From Spirochaetaceae bacterium (lineage in GTDB: Bacteria > Spirochaetota > Spirochaetia > SZUA-6 > Bin103), in the NCBI GenBank assembly GCA_028818385.1, contig JAPPNY010000068.1:1-56215 (forward strand): a DNA stretch of 56,215 bases, read 5' to 3'. The translations under genes and the position numbers were made by a program. Below, in pieces: positions 8,824-17,912 of the stretch; the first letter of the stretch is position 1, and the number at the start of each line of letters is the position of its first letter. The notes beneath the pieces are model-generated. The model was given only the letters and a program-made list of their open reading frames with translations, was not told the origin of the DNA and did not search any database.

Positions 8824-10731
8824 CTACTCCAGCCACCAGCCTTCGGGGAAGTACTTCCAGGCCACCCACGAGTCGGGCTGGAAGTGTCCCAGCGGCATGT
8901 TGACCAGGGTGTCCCGGACGAACGTGAACTGCTGCGCGCCTGCGCCGACGCCCAGCCACAGCGCCTTCTGGTAGGCCATGATGTTGGCGTCGCGCGCCAT
9001 CTGCTGCGCCTTGTCCTCGTCGGTCTCCGCGGCCCAGCCGATGGCCAGGTCCAGGTACTCCTTGAACTCGGGCGGGGGCTCCTCGCCTGATGCCCCCTGC
9101 GTGGCGTACCACTGCTCCCACAGCGGCGCCCACCAGCTCACCTGGATGAACTGCCGCGGGCTGAGCAGGTACTGCAGGTAGGGGATGGTCATGGCCCACA
9201 TCGTGCCTTCGTGCTCGTTGCCGGCCGCCATCTCCGTGAGCAGGCTGCGCTCGACCAGGTTGAAGTTCAGCTCGACGCCGATCTCCTTCCACTGCTGGGC
9301 GATGATCTGCGTCTGGTCGGAGGACCGCCACTGGTTCTCGACGATGGTGTCCATCGTGAAGTTGATGGTCAGCCGCCGGCCGTCCGGCATCAGGCGGAAC
9401 CCGTCCGAGTCGCGCTCGGTCAGCCCCATGTCGTCGAGCAGCCGGTTGGCCTCCTCGACGTCGTAGGCCAGCACGTCGGCCTCCGCCGCTTCCACCTCCG
9501 CGTCGCGCCACGGCAGCGCGTGCAGGTAGCCCATGCCGGCCACGCCCTGGGGACCGAAGACGATGTCCAGGATCGGCTGGCGGTTGATCCCCTTGGACAG
9601 CGCGCGGCGGAACCGGGTGTCCTGGAAGATCTCGCGCTTGACCGGGTCGTCCACCGTCAGGTTCAGGTGGATGACCATCTCGGTGCCGCCGAGGTTGCGC
9701 GGGATGTTGCGCTGCTCCAGGCCGACCCGCGAGATGTCCCCGAACTGCGGCCGCTCCGTGAACGGATACCAGCCGCCGACGAACAGCTCACCGGCGATGT
9801 CGCGCGCGCGCCAGGTCTCGCCGCCGTTGGTCATGAACTCGGCGTTCATGGCGTCGATGTAGGGAAGCTGCTTGCCCTCCTCGTCGACCTTCCAGTAGTA
9901 GGGGTTGCGCTCCCAGCGCACCAGTTGCGGCGAAGCCTCGACCGGCATCCACGCCGCCACCGTGGGCACCTCCGGGTAGTGCTGCCCCAGCCAGTAGCGC
10001 TGCCGCTGCTTGCTGAAGTGCTCCTTCCAGTCGGAGGAGCCGTTGTCCTTGGCGACCTTGTCGGCGTCCTCGTTGTAGTCGATGTGGAACTGCTTGTAGT
10101 GGTGCGCCGGCAGGTAGATGGAATCACCGCCCTGGTGGCCGACCTGGGCGAGCTGGGACAGGAACAGCAGCGCCAGCGGGTTCGGCGCGCCGAAGTCCAG
10201 CCGCAGCGTGTGGTCGTCGATCACGTGCATCTGCCACGGCTCTCCGTTCACCAGGAACTTGCCGTTCGGGGTCGGCGTGAGGTCGGTGTTCATCACCACG
10301 TCCTCGTACGTGAAGCGGAGGTCCTCGGTGGTGAACTCGGCCTGGCCGTCCGACCACTTGACGCCCTTGACGAAGTGCAGCGTCAGCGAGCTCTTGTCGT
10401 CGTTCCACTCCCAGGAGCGGGCCAGGTTGGGATGAATCCTGCTCTCGGTGTCGGCGCGGACGATGCCCTCGATCGCGAACTGGACCGCCGGCCACCAGAA
10501 GCCCTGGCCCATGAAGTTCGTCTCGATGGCGCTGCCATCCTTGTACTGGCCGACCTGGAAGTCCGGGGGTCCCATCGACACCACCAGCGGTTCCGGAGGC
10601 AGCCGCTCCGCGAGCGGCGGGATCTCGCCGGCCGCGGCCGCGCGGGCCAGCACCGGCGCCTCCTGAAACTGGGCGGACACCATGCCGGCACTCAGCAGCA
10701 GCGCGAGCGCCAGGAACAGGTACTTTCTCAT
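8824..10731 (-). CDS. Dpp/Opp-class extracellular solute-binding protein (first system)
   Basis: 635 aa, SBP_bac_5 family. A Sec signal peptide occupies residues 1-20 (cleavage after VSA, before QFQE), with no lipobox, so it should be a soluble periplasmic protein. The mature part shows family phrases: SWEWNDDKSSLTLHFVKGVKWSDGQ, FTTEDLRFTYEDV and FRRALSKGINRQPI. It is longer than a typical OppA/DppA, like the oligosaccharide-binding members of the family in Thermotoga. AAGGAGA lies 6 nt before the ATG. It is the last gene of the minus-strand set dppB-dppC-SBP, the reverse of the order in the second system (36385-42672). Both SBPs share an early LPxEPLVV segment. Ligand is not deducible. Confidence 0.9.
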   Translation of the reverse strand: MRKYLFLALALLLSAGMVSAQFQEAPVLARAAAAGEIPPLAERLPPEPLVVSMGPPDFQVGQYKDGSAIETNFMGQGFWWPAVQFAIEGIVRADTESRIHPNLARSWEWNDDKSSLTLHFVKGVKWSDGQAEFTTEDLRFTYEDVVMNTDLTPTPNGKFLVNGEPWQMHVIDDHTLRLDFGAPNPLALLFLSQLAQVGHQGGDSIYLPAHHYKQFHIDYNEDADKVAKDNGSSDWKEHFSKQRQRYWLGQHYPEVPTVAAWMPVEASPQLVRWERNPYYWKVDEEGKQLPYIDAMNAEFMTNGGETWRARDIAGELFVGGWYPFTERPQFGDISRVGLEQRNIPRNLGGTEMVIHLNLTVDDPVKREIFQDTRFRRALSKGINRQPILDIVFGPQGVAGMGYLHALPWRDAEVEAAEADVLAYDVEEANRLLDDMGLTERDSDGFRLMPDGRRLTINFTMDTIVENQWRSSDQTQIIAQQWKEIGVELNFNLVERSLLTEMAAGNEHEGTMWAMTIPYLQYLLSPRQFIQVSWWAPLWEQWYATQGASGEEPPPEFKEYLDLAIGWAAETDEDKAQQMARDANIMAYQKALWLGVGAGAQQFTFVRDTLVNMPLGHFQPDSWVAWKYFPEGWWLE

Positions 10732-10827
10732 TACGTCTCTCCTTGATGACTTCTGCGAGAGCGCTCGACTACGCGCCGGTAGGTTCCTCGGTCTCCTGTC
10801 AGCGTACCTCCTGAGTTGTCAATTCGC

Positions 10828-11931
10828 TCACTTCTCGAATGGGTCGGCCGCGTCGCGCAGCCCGTCGCCCACGAAGTTGAATGCCAGCACCACGATGATG
10901 ACCAGAATCGCCGGGATGAAGAACCAGGGGTGAAAGGCGATGGCCATGAACGTCTCCGCCTCCTTGAGGAGCACCCCCCAGCTTATCGCCGGCGGCAGCA
11001 GTCCCAGGCCCAGGAAGCTCAGCGCCGTCTCGCCTATGATCATGCCCGGCACGCCCAGGCTGAGGGAGACGATCAGGTAGCCGATGAAGTTCGGGATCAG
11101 GTGGCGGGTGATCACCCAGCCGCCGCCGGCCCCCAGCGCCCGCGAGGCCATGACGTACTCCTCCTCGCGCAGCGCCAGGAACTTGCCGCGCACCACGCGC
11201 GCCAGGTCCGTCCAGCCGATCAGCGACAGGATCACGACGATGGAGAAGTAGCGCTGCACGGCGCTCCACTCCTTGGGAATGGCGGCCGAGAGCGCCAGCC
11301 ACAGCGGGATGTGCGGGATGCTGCGCAGGAGCTCGATGAGCCGCTGAATGACGTTGTCCACGGCGCCGCCGAAGTAACCGGAGATGCCGCCCAGCAGCGT
11401 CCCGAGCACCAGGCTGGCCAGCACGCCGATCATCCCCACCGACATGGACAGCCGGCCGCCGTATATCGTCCGCGACAGCAGGTCGCGGCCGATGTCGTCG
11501 GTGCCGAACAGGTTGATCGGCTCCGGGTCGTCGGTGCCGAAGAAGTGCAGCCGGGAGCGGAACAGGCCCCAGAGCTTGTACTCCGCGCCCTGCACGAAGA
11601 AGCGCATCTCCTTCTTGTGGCCGCGGTCGTCCTGGTACACCAGCGCGCCTGTCTCCATGTCGTAGCCCTCCGTGAACTTGTGGTACACGAAGGGGCGGAG
11701 CTGCAGGCGGCCCTGATCGAAGAAGCGGATGAGCTCCGGCGGGCTGTTGACCTTGACGCTGGTGCTGATGACCCGCGGGTCGTAGGGGGCGAAGAACTCG
11801 GCGAAGATGGCGACGAAGTAGAGCACGGCCAGCAGCCACAGGGAGACCAGCGCGACGCGGTGCTCTTTGAACTTCAGCCACATCAACTGCCCGTGTGAGC
11901 GTCCGATCGGGGCCAGCGCCGCGTCGGCCAT
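10828..11931 (-). CDS. dppC: ABC importer permease, DppC/OppC type (first system)
   Basis: 367 aa from ATG 11931, whose A overlaps the dppB stop (TGATG). Integral inner-membrane subunit. The first membrane segment is at about residues 22-44 (VALVSLWLLAVLYFVAIFAEFF). A periplasmic stretch of about 90 residues follows before NLFGTDDIGRDLLSRTIYGGRLS, the start of the permease core. The cytoplasmic EAA loop appears as EEEYVMASRALGAGGGWVITRHLIPN. Typical DppC proteins are ~300 aa; the extra length is this periplasmic insertion, which the second system's DppC also has. The open frame continues upstream to 12354 out of register with dppB, so that extension is ignored. Confidence 0.88.
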   Translation of the reverse strand: MADAALAPIGRSHGQLMWLKFKEHRVALVSLWLLAVLYFVAIFAEFFAPYDPRVISTSVKVNSPPELIRFFDQGRLQLRPFVYHKFTEGYDMETGALVYQDDRGHKKEMRFFVQGAEYKLWGLFRSRLHFFGTDDPEPINLFGTDDIGRDLLSRTIYGGRLSMSVGMIGVLASLVLGTLLGGISGYFGGAVDNVIQRLIELLRSIPHIPLWLALSAAIPKEWSAVQRYFSIVVILSLIGWTDLARVVRGKFLALREEEYVMASRALGAGGGWVITRHLIPNFIGYLIVSLSLGVPGMIIGETALSFLGLGLLPPAISWGVLLKEAETFMAIAFHPWFFIPAILVIIVVLAFNFVGDGLRDAADPFEK

Positions 11932-12917
11932 CAGTCGTAGCGGATCCTGTGATCGACCGCCGCCAGGATGATGTCGGAGAGCAGGGTGCCGACGACGGTC
12001 AGCACGCTGAGGATGAACACCAGGCTGGCCGCCAGGAACATGTCCTGCGTCGTCAGGGCGATGAACAGCAGCGGGCCGACGGTGGGCAGGTTGAGGACGA
12101 TGGCGACGATCGCCTCGCCGGAGAAGATGGCCGGCAGGAGCCAGCCGATGGTCGACAGGATCGGATTGATGGCCACCTTGAAGACGTGGCGGGTGATCAC
12201 GCGCATGCCCGGCGCGCCCTTGGCGCGGGCGGTCACCACGTACTGCTTGCCCAGCTCGTCGAGGGTGGTGGCGCGCATCACCCGCATGGTGCCCGCGGTT
12301 CCCGCGGTACCCAGGACGACGACCGGCACCCAGAGGTGCGTGAGCAGGTCCCACAGCCTAGCCCAGCTCCACTCGGCGTACAGGAACTCGCGGGAGAACA
12401 GGCCGCCCATGGTGATGCCGAACCAGGACCAGCCGAACCACATCAGCACCAGCGCCAGCAGGAAGTTCGGGATCGACAGTCCCAGGAATCCCAGGGCCGT
12501 GAACAGGTAGTCGGAGACCGAGTAGTGGTGGACGGCGCTGTAGATGCCGATCACGACGCCGACCACGAGCGTGAAGGTGACCGACAACACCGCGATCAGC
12601 GCCGTGAGCCCCACCCGGCCCCAGATTAGCTCCGAGACCGGCTGGTTGTTTATGAAGGACCAGCCGAAGTCGCCGCGCAGCACGATGCCGCCGATCCAGC
12701 GGACGTACCGGTGGTACCATGGCTTGTCCAGGCCGAACTGGGCGCGCAGATTGCTGACCTGCTCCGGCGCCATCTCGAAGCCGGCCGCCTTGAGCGTGAG
12801 CACGTGGTAGCTGACGAAGTCCCCGCGCGGCAGCTCGATGATGACGAACGACACCACCGAGATGCCGAACACCAGCAGGACCATCGTCGCGAAGCGCCGG
12901 GCGAGGAATCGACCCAT
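11931..12917 (-). CDS. dppB: ABC importer permease, DppB/OppB type (first system)
   Basis: 328 aa. First gene of the minus-strand set. Membrane segments start with FATMVLLVFGISVVSFVIIEL near the N-terminus. The family hallmark GDFGWSFINNQPVSELIWGRVGLTALIAV follows, and the EAA cytoplasmic loop appears as LGKQYVVTARAKGAPGMRVITRHVFK. It ends in DHRIRYD, directly comparable with DPRIRFD of the paralogue at 38458-39441. GGAG lies about 10 nt before the ATG, and a possible TTGCCG/CAGACT promoter is at 12943-12971. Residue spacing and length match other DppB proteins. The ATPase genes for this set are 5.7 kb away on the other strand. Confidence 0.88.
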   Translation of the reverse strand: MGRFLARRFATMVLLVFGISVVSFVIIELPRGDFVSYHVLTLKAAGFEMAPEQVSNLRAQFGLDKPWYHRYVRWIGGIVLRGDFGWSFINNQPVSELIWGRVGLTALIAVLSVTFTLVVGVVIGIYSAVHHYSVSDYLFTALGFLGLSIPNFLLALVLMWFGWSWFGITMGGLFSREFLYAEWSWARLWDLLTHLWVPVVVLGTAGTAGTMRVMRATTLDELGKQYVVTARAKGAPGMRVITRHVFKVAINPILSTIGWLLPAIFSGEAIVAIVLNLPTVGPLLFIALTTQDMFLAASLVFILSVLTVVGTLLSDIILAAVDHRIRYD

Positions 12918-12942
12918 CAGCTACGAGCTCCGCATGCCACCG

Positions 12943-12971
12943 AGTCTGTCGGTTCACCGCGCCTGCGGCAA
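12943..12971 (-). promoter_or_regulatory. possible promoter of the dppB-dppC-SBP operon
   Basis: Reading the minus strand: TTGCCG (12971-12966), 17-nt spacer, CAGACT (12948-12943). The same TTGCCG box occurs in front of the GHL6 gene. The -10 is poor, so this is tentative. The 208-nt divergent gap 12918-13125 holds no coding sequence I can support. Confidence 0.3.
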
Positions 12972-13125
12972 GTCATCCCGAGACGGCGCGTCGGTCTGGA
13001 TCGGTGCCGGGTCGGCGGCCAAGCGAGCCCGCATGGTAGTCGGTGCGCCAGTGTCGGAGCGCGAGCGGACGACGCCAGGAGTGGTATGATGGACTTGGAC
13101 TCATCATCGCCGGTGCGGCCGAACT

Positions 13126-13347
13126 ATGGAAGAACCAGTCTTGCACAGTAATCCCCGGATCCAGGGCGGCGTGCCCGTGTTCACGGCCACGCGCGTCCCG
13201 GTGAAGAACCTCTTCGACTATCTCGAAGCCGGCGACACCCTTGATCAATTCCTGATCGACTTCCCCGCTGTCGATCGGGCCAAGGCGGTCGCCGTGCTGG
13301 AGATGGCACGGGCAGCTCTGGACGTTCATGCGAATCCTGCTCGATGA
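13126..13347 (+). CDS. DUF433 antitoxin-like protein
   Basis: 73 aa. DUF433 domain: the phrase NPRIQGGVPVFTATRVPVKNLFDYLEAGDTLDQFLIDFPAV is the standard core of this family, whose members are small winged-helix-like antitoxins paired with DUF5615 PIN-like toxins. Following helices (RAKAVAVLEMARAAL) complete the fold. A TATGAT box (13085-13090) precedes the ATG at a plausible distance, but no clear -35 or Shine-Dalgarno is seen. The 3' end overlaps the DUF5615 gene by 20 nt, as expected for a coupled pair. Confidence 0.85.
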   Translation: MEEPVLHSNPRIQGGVPVFTATRVPVKNLFDYLEAGDTLDQFLIDFPAVDRAKAVAVLEMARAALDVHANPAR

Positions 13348-13675
13348 GTCGCTACCAAGACGTCTGATCCGCGAGCTGTCTGGGCATATCGTCTCAACCG
13401 TGACCGACAACGGTTGGTCGGGTCTTGAGAACGGCGAGTTGCTTCGAACCGCCGCGGGTCGGTTCCATGTCTTCCTTACCGCCGATCAGAACATCGAGTT
13501 CCAGCAGAATCTCCGTGAATTGCCGATGGCTGTAGTGGTGCTTGTAGCCGTCAATAACCGACTCGATACCTTGCGCCGGCTCCTGCCTGAGTTGCTGGAC
13601 CGACTCGGACGACTCGAGCCCTGCACCCTGGTGAAGGTGGGCGGACGACGATTGAGCGAGGCCGACCCGGACTGA
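13328..13675 (+). CDS. DUF5615 PIN-like toxin
   Basis: 115 aa. MRILLDESLPRRLIREL is the typical opening of DUF5615 (Mut7-C-like PIN fold) proteins, with the first acidic residue in LLDE. A later acidic position appears in FLTADQNIEFQQN, another family hallmark, and the C-terminal strand AVVVLVAVNN is conserved. PIN-fold toxins are expected to be metal-dependent RNases, but activity of DUF5615 members is largely inferred. It starts inside the DUF433 gene and ends 98 nt before the convergent P450 gene. It appears complete. Confidence 0.85.
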   Translation: MRILLDESLPRRLIRELSGHIVSTVTDNGWSGLENGELLRTAAGRFHVFLTADQNIEFQQNLRELPMAVVVLVAVNNRLDTLRRLLPELLDRLGRLEPCTLVKVGGRRLSEADPD

Positions 13676-13773
13676 GAGCGGAACGCCCACTCCACTGCTT
13701 CCTTCACGTCGGCTTCCGCAATGCCGAGCGCTACTTGCTTCCTCGTACGACGGCAACCCGCTCGATTGCGCGC

Positions 13774-15009
13774 TCAGCGTCGCCGCAGGTCGACCATCAC
13801 CGACCGCGGGCAGCGCAGCGACAGGTTGTCCCACCACTCGACCGGCGTGATGAGTCCCATGCGCGGGAACGCGTCGAACAGCGCCCGCAGCGCGATGGAC
13901 GCTTCGACCCGGGCCAGCGGCGCGCCGAGGCAGAAGTGGATGCCCCAGCCGAAGCCGAGATGGCGGTTCTCGGCGCGGGCGAGGTCGAGACGCTCGGGCC
14001 GGCCGAACTGAAGGGGATCGCGGTTGGCGGCGGCACGCCCCAGGATCGCCGTCTGGCCGCGTTCGAGCCGACGGCCACGGACGGTCACGTCCTCGGTCAG
14101 CAGCCGCGTGTCCTGCTGAATCGGCGGTTCGTACCGTACCAGCTCCTCGATGGCCGACGGCATCAGGGCCTCCTCCGCGCGCAGCCGCCGGAGCTGGTCG
14201 GGATGGCCGAGCAGGGTGACGATGCCCGAGGCGATCAGACCGACGGTGGTCTCGTGGCCGGCCGCGAACAGGAACACGCACAGCCCGAGCAGCTCGGTCT
14301 CGCCGAGGTGCCCTTGCTCCTGCGCGTCGGCCAGCGTGGTGAGCAGATCGTCCCGCGGGCGCGCCCGGCGCGAGCGGACCAGCTCGCGGAACAACTCGCT
14401 CAACTCCCGGCGGCTGCGGTCGGCGCGCTCGGCCAGTCCCAGCAGGTACGGGCCGGCGCCGCCCACGAACGCGGCGATGTCCTCCACCCAGCGACGGAAC
14501 TGCGAGCGCAGCCCCTCCGGTATGCCCAGGATCTCGCAGATCACGGTCGCCGGAAGCGGATAGGCGAACGACGCAAGGAGGTCGGCGTCCTCCCCTTCGG
14601 GCAGCGCTTCGAGCAGCTCCGCCACGATGCGGGCGATACGCGGCCGCAGCCGTTCCGCCAGGTCGGAGGTGACCGTGCCCGCGACCAGGTTCCGCATGCG
14701 CGTGTGCTTCGGCGGATCGGTGAAGCCCAGCCAGTTACCGACGTGCTCTCCCAGGTCGCGGTAGCGCTCGCGTTCGGCCGGCGGCAAAGCACCCATGTTG
14801 ACGCTCGACCGGCCGCTGGAGAAACGCGCGTCCCGGTTCGCCGCCAGCACGTCGTCGTAGCGGGTCAGGACCCAGGCGCGCAGCCCGTCGCACCAGTGCA
14901 CGGGCTCGCTCTCCCGCATGGCCCGGTAGAGCGGATACGGGTCCGGCGGGAGCCGCCCGCGGCTGAACGCGCCGTAGGCGTCCGTCGCCTCGAACCCGGC
15001 AGGGCTCAC
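13774..15009 (-). CDS. cytochrome P450
   Basis: 411 aa from GTG 15009, 1 nt after the stop of the preceding oxidoreductase gene; the frame stays open further upstream but overlaps that gene. Soluble bacterial class I-type P450: I-helix AAGHETT, K-helix ExxR in EELVRYEPP, and heme loop FGWGIHFCLGAPLAR with the axial Cys at residue 360. Length is standard. No ferredoxin or ferredoxin reductase is encoded in the window, so redox partners must come from elsewhere. It is the last gene of a sugar-type operon (epimerase, Gfo/Idh/MocA, reductase, kinase, phosphatase), an unusual setting that hints at oxidation of a sugar-linked or secondary-metabolite substrate. Substrate unknown. Confidence 0.93.
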   Translation of the reverse strand: MSPAGFEATDAYGAFSRGRLPPDPYPLYRAMRESEPVHWCDGLRAWVLTRYDDVLAANRDARFSSGRSSVNMGALPPAERERYRDLGEHVGNWLGFTDPPKHTRMRNLVAGTVTSDLAERLRPRIARIVAELLEALPEGEDADLLASFAYPLPATVICEILGIPEGLRSQFRRWVEDIAAFVGGAGPYLLGLAERADRSRRELSELFRELVRSRRARPRDDLLTTLADAQEQGHLGETELLGLCVFLFAAGHETTVGLIASGIVTLLGHPDQLRRLRAEEALMPSAIEELVRYEPPIQQDTRLLTEDVTVRGRRLERGQTAILGRAAANRDPLQFGRPERLDLARAENRHLGFGWGIHFCLGAPLARVEASIALRALFDAFPRMGLITPVEWWDNLSLRCPRSVMVDLRRR

Positions 15010-15010
15010 G

Positions 15011-16213
15011 TCAGAATGGCGACCACTTGGCAGTGCCGGCGGCGTTCTCGACCACGCGCTCCATGAACCGCACCCCGCGGGCGCCGTCGGCGACGCCCGG
15101 GAAGTCGAGTTCCAGCTCGGTCGGCTCGCGCCCGGCCAGGCGGGCGCGCATGGTGTCAGCCGCGTTGGCGTAGATGTTCGCGAACGCGCCCAGGAACCCC
15201 TCCGGCGCTCCGGGGAACAGGTGGGTGGCGCGCTCGGCCGCCGCGCACAGCCCGGGGTCGCCGGCGCGGGCGATGGTGGCGTCGCCGCCGGGGTCCAGGA
15301 ACAGCAGGCGGTCCGGATCCTCCTGGTCCCACAGCAAGCCGCCGTCGGTGCCGTAGACCCGCAGGGTGAGCCGGTTCTTCGCGCCGGCGGCCACCTGCGA
15401 CACCCAGAGGACGCCGCGCGGGTCCTCGCGGGCGACGCTCCCATCGCCGGGCGCGAACCGCAGCAGCACGCTGACGTCGTCGTCCAGCCGGCGCCCCGGC
15501 ACGAAGGTAACCAGGTCGGCGCTCAGCTCGCGTATCTCCAGCCCGGTGACGTAGCTGACCAGGCTCTCGCAGTGGGTGCCGATGTCGCCCAGGGCACCGG
15601 CGATTCCCGCGCGGGCGGGATCGGTCCGCCACTCGGCCTGCTTGTGGCCCTGGGCGTCGATCGGCTCCGACAGCCAGCCCTGCGCGTACTCGACCACGAC
15701 CCGGCGGATAGTCCCGATGCGCCCTTGGGCGACCTGGTGGCGGGCCTCCTTGACCATCGGGTAGCCGGTGTAGTTGTAGGTCACGGCGAACACGGCGCCG
15801 TGCTCGGCCACGGCCCGGACCAGCCGCTCTGCCTGCGCGCTGTCGTGCACCATGGGCTTGTCGATGACGACGTGGAATCCCGCCTCGACACAGGCCAGCG
15901 CCGGCTCGAAGTGCGCGTGGTTGGGCGTGACGATCGACACGAAGTCGATCCGTTCCTCCGCCGGCCGCGCGCGCTCGCCCTCGACCAGCTCCTGCCAGCT
16001 TGCGTAGGAGCGCTCGGGCGGCAGCAGCAGGTCACGCGCCGAGGCGAGTGCCTTGTCGGCCGTTCCCGACAGCGCACCGGCCGTCAACTCCACGAACCCG
16101 TCGAGCGCCGCCGCGCGCCGGTGAATGGCGCCGATGAACGCGTCGCGCCCGCCGCCGATCTGGGCGTAGCGCAGCCTGCGTCCGACCGACGTGACGGTCT
16201 CTACGCTACGCAC
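15011..16213 (-). CDS. Gfo/Idh/MocA family NAD(P)-dependent oxidoreductase
   Basis: 400 aa. N-terminal Rossmann domain ([22 protein letters not shown], then [30 protein letters not shown]). The family EKP motif appears as DKP, keeping the lysine. The C-terminal alpha/beta domain contains [19 protein letters not shown], with the His expected in the active site. Such enzymes oxidise or reduce sugar or inositol hydroxyls with NAD(P). The start is a GTG at 16213 with AGGAG about 12 nt upstream; a slightly shorter start is possible. It lies 41 nt after the HAD gene and 1 nt before the P450 gene, within the long minus-strand operon. Specific substrate cannot be told. Confidence 0.88.
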   Translation of the reverse strand: MRSVETVTSVGRRLRYAQIGGGRDAFIGAIHRRAAALDGFVELTAGALSGTADKALASARDLLLPPERSYASWQELVEGERARPAEERIDFVSIVTPNHAHFEPALACVEAGFHVVIDKPMVHDSAQAERLVRAVAEHGAVFAVTYNYTGYPMVKEARHQVAQGRIGTIRRVVVEYAQGWLSEPIDAQGHKQAEWRTDPARAGIAGALGDIGTHCESLVSYVTGLEIRELSADLVTFVPGRRLDDDVSVLLRFAPGDGSVAREDPRGVLWVSQVAAGAKNRLTLRVYGTDGGLLWDQEDPDRLLFLDPGGDATIARAGDPGLCAAAERATHLFPGAPEGFLGAFANIYANAADTMRARLAGREPTELELDFPGVADGARGVRFMERVVENAAGTAKWSPF

Positions 16214-16254
16214 GGCGGAAACGAGTCTCCTGGCGACGAGCGGTAAGTGCTCCT

Positions 16255-16896
16255 TCAGATTTCATTGAAGATGATATCCTTCAATTCAATCAGAGTTTCG
16301 ATTCGATAGCTAGCCTGTGAAAAGTCTTGTGTTCTTGTAAAGTCGTTATAGACGATGGCACAGTCAATACCGGCCGCCACGGCTGAGTGCAGCCCTCTGG
16401 ACGAATCCTCTACAACCAGTGTCTCTTTTCTGGTGGCTCCGAGACGCTTCAAGCCGGTCAGGTATGGCTCCGGGTGCGGCTTGGCGAGCTTGTAGTCTTC
16501 GCGAACAAGGACGAAATCCATGAATTGCCTCACTTGGCGCTCTTCATGGATGATCTCGAAATCCACCCGTCTTGCAGTCGTCACGATAGCCATGCGGACG
16601 TATTTCGACAGTTCAGCAAGAGTTTCAACGACGCCTTCGATCTCGATAGCTTCCGTTCTGAGATATTCCTGATAATAATCATTACGAACCTCACGCTGCC
16701 TGCTGATGGTCCGTTCATCAATACCTGCCGCCCTGGCTTGGGCCCAAGTGCCCAAGCCCTGGTTCATGTCCCGGAGATACTGATCCTTGTCCAACGTCAA
16801 GCCGACGTCCGCCAGGGCTCGTTCTCCAGCCTTGTAATACCAGAATTCGGTATCCACCAGAACACCATCATGATCGAAGAGCAGGTACTTTCTCAC
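16255..16896 (-). CDS. HAD-superfamily phosphatase (beta-phosphoglucomutase-like)
   Basis: 213 aa. All four HAD motifs are present: DHDGVLVD at the N-terminus (nucleophile Asp and D+2), IVTTAR (motif II Thr), the Lys in DYKLAKPHPEPY, and VVEDSSRGLHSAVAAG (motif IV). The cap lies after motif I, as in phosphoglycolate phosphatase/beta-phosphoglucomutase-type enzymes acting on small phosphorylated sugars. The GTG start overlaps the ROK kinase stop by 4 nt (GTGA), with AGGA 8 nt upstream. Base composition is strikingly AT-rich compared with every neighbour, with codons such as ATA, TTC and AAG common. This suggests recent transfer, although the gene is neatly embedded in the operon. Confidence 0.9.
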   Translation of the reverse strand: MRKYLLFDHDGVLVDTEFWYYKAGERALADVGLTLDKDQYLRDMNQGLGTWAQARAAGIDERTISRQREVRNDYYQEYLRTEAIEIEGVVETLAELSKYVRMAIVTTARRVDFEIIHEERQVRQFMDFVLVREDYKLAKPHPEPYLTGLKRLGATRKETLVVEDSSRGLHSAVAAGIDCAIVYNDFTRTQDFSQASYRIETLIELKDIIFNEI

Positions 16897-17912
16897 TCTC
16901 TTGATCCTTTCCGGCAGCCTTCAGGATTTATTGGCTGGCCAAGCGGGCGCGCCGGTCGCGCGGAGAAGGCCCGGGCGGCCGCGCCCAGGACGCCGATCTC
17001 CTCGCCGAGCCGGGACATCTCCACGCGCACCGAGTCTACCATCTGCTCCTGGACCAGCTCCCGCATGGTGGCCAGCGCGGGATCGAGCACGACCGCGCCG
17101 AGGCGGGTGAGTCCGCCGCCGATGACCAGCAGCTCGGGATCCAGGATCTGGACCGCCGCGGCCAGGGCCAGGCCGGCGTAGCGGCCGGCCCGATGCAGGA
17201 TCTCGCCCGCAGCCGCATCACCGCGCGCGGCGGCATTGGCCACGGTCTCGGCCGCGATGCGCTGCCGGCCGGGAGGCAGCATCGCGGCGAGCACCGGTGC
17301 GTCGCCGCGGTCGATCGCTTCGTAGGCCATGCGCGAGATGCCGATGCCGCTCGCGTACGCCATGACGCAGCCGCGCTTGCCGCAGGTGCACGGCGGGCCG
17401 TCCCAGTCGACGCTGAGGTGGCCGAGCTCGGCGGCGGTGCCGTGGGCGCCCGAGTACACCTGCCCGTTGGCGACGACGCCCAAGCCCAGGCCGGTGCTCA
17501 GGGTGACATAGCACAGATGGCTGACGCCCTGACCGGCGCCGTAGCGGTGCTCGCCCAGGGCGGCCATGTTGGCGTCGTTGTCGAGCGCGACGGGGAGGCG
17601 GAGGCGACCGGCGAGCGTTTCGCGCAGGGGGTAGTGGTCCCAGGCCGGCAGGTTGGAGCTCACCAGGACCTCGCCCCGCTGCTGGTTGATGTTGCCCGGG
17701 AAGCCCACGCCGACGCCGACAACTCGCTCCCCCCGTGACGGCTCCATCAGCGCGGCGCAACTCTCCTCGATGGCGGCGATGACCTCCGCCGGCGGGCGCT
17801 CCGCGTGGGCGGTGGTGACGTGGCGCCGCAGCATGGTGCCGGAGTCGTCCACCAAGCCGGCCGCGATCTTGGTGCCGCCGACATCGATGCCAACCGCCAG
17901 CAGGGACGTCAC
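16893..17912 (-). CDS. ROK-family sugar kinase (glucokinase-like)
   Basis: 339 aa from GTG 17912, which overlaps the previous gene's stop (GTGA) just after a GGAGG. The phosphate-binding motif DVGGTKIAAGL is at the N-terminus. The catalytic region LDNDANMAALGEHRYGAG and STGLGLGVVANGQVYSGAHGTAAELGHLSVD follows. The ROK zinc motif is CTCGKRGCVMAYAS (CxCGxxGC retained; the usual Leu-Glu after it is Val-Met). Expected to phosphorylate a hexose or amino sugar with ATP in the cytoplasm. It has no N-terminal HTH, so it is a kinase and not a ROK repressor. It is followed by a HAD phosphatase and preceded by an RmlD-like reductase. Confidence 0.92.
   Translation of the reverse strand: MTSLLAVGIDVGGTKIAAGLVDDSGTMLRRHVTTAHAERPPAEVIAAIEESCAALMEPSRGERVVGVGVGFPGNINQQRGEVLVSSNLPAWDHYPLRETLAGRLRLPVALDNDANMAALGEHRYGAGQGVSHLCYVTLSTGLGLGVVANGQVYSGAHGTAAELGHLSVDWDGPPCTCGKRGCVMAYASGIGISRMAYEAIDRGDAPVLAAMLPPGRQRIAAETVANAAARGDAAAGEILHRAGRYAGLALAAAVQILDPELLVIGGGLTRLGAVVLDPALATMRELVQEQMVDSVRVEMSRLGEEIGVLGAAARAFSARPARPLGQPINPEGCRKGSRE

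Noticed and set aside
9211..10746. A 511-codon plus-strand open frame
   Set aside because: Antisense to the SBP gene at 8824-10731, with repetitive Val/Arg/His/Asp content and no recognisable domain.
13735..15066. A 443-codon plus-strand open frame
   Set aside because: Antisense to the P450 gene, which has all heme and ExxR motifs.
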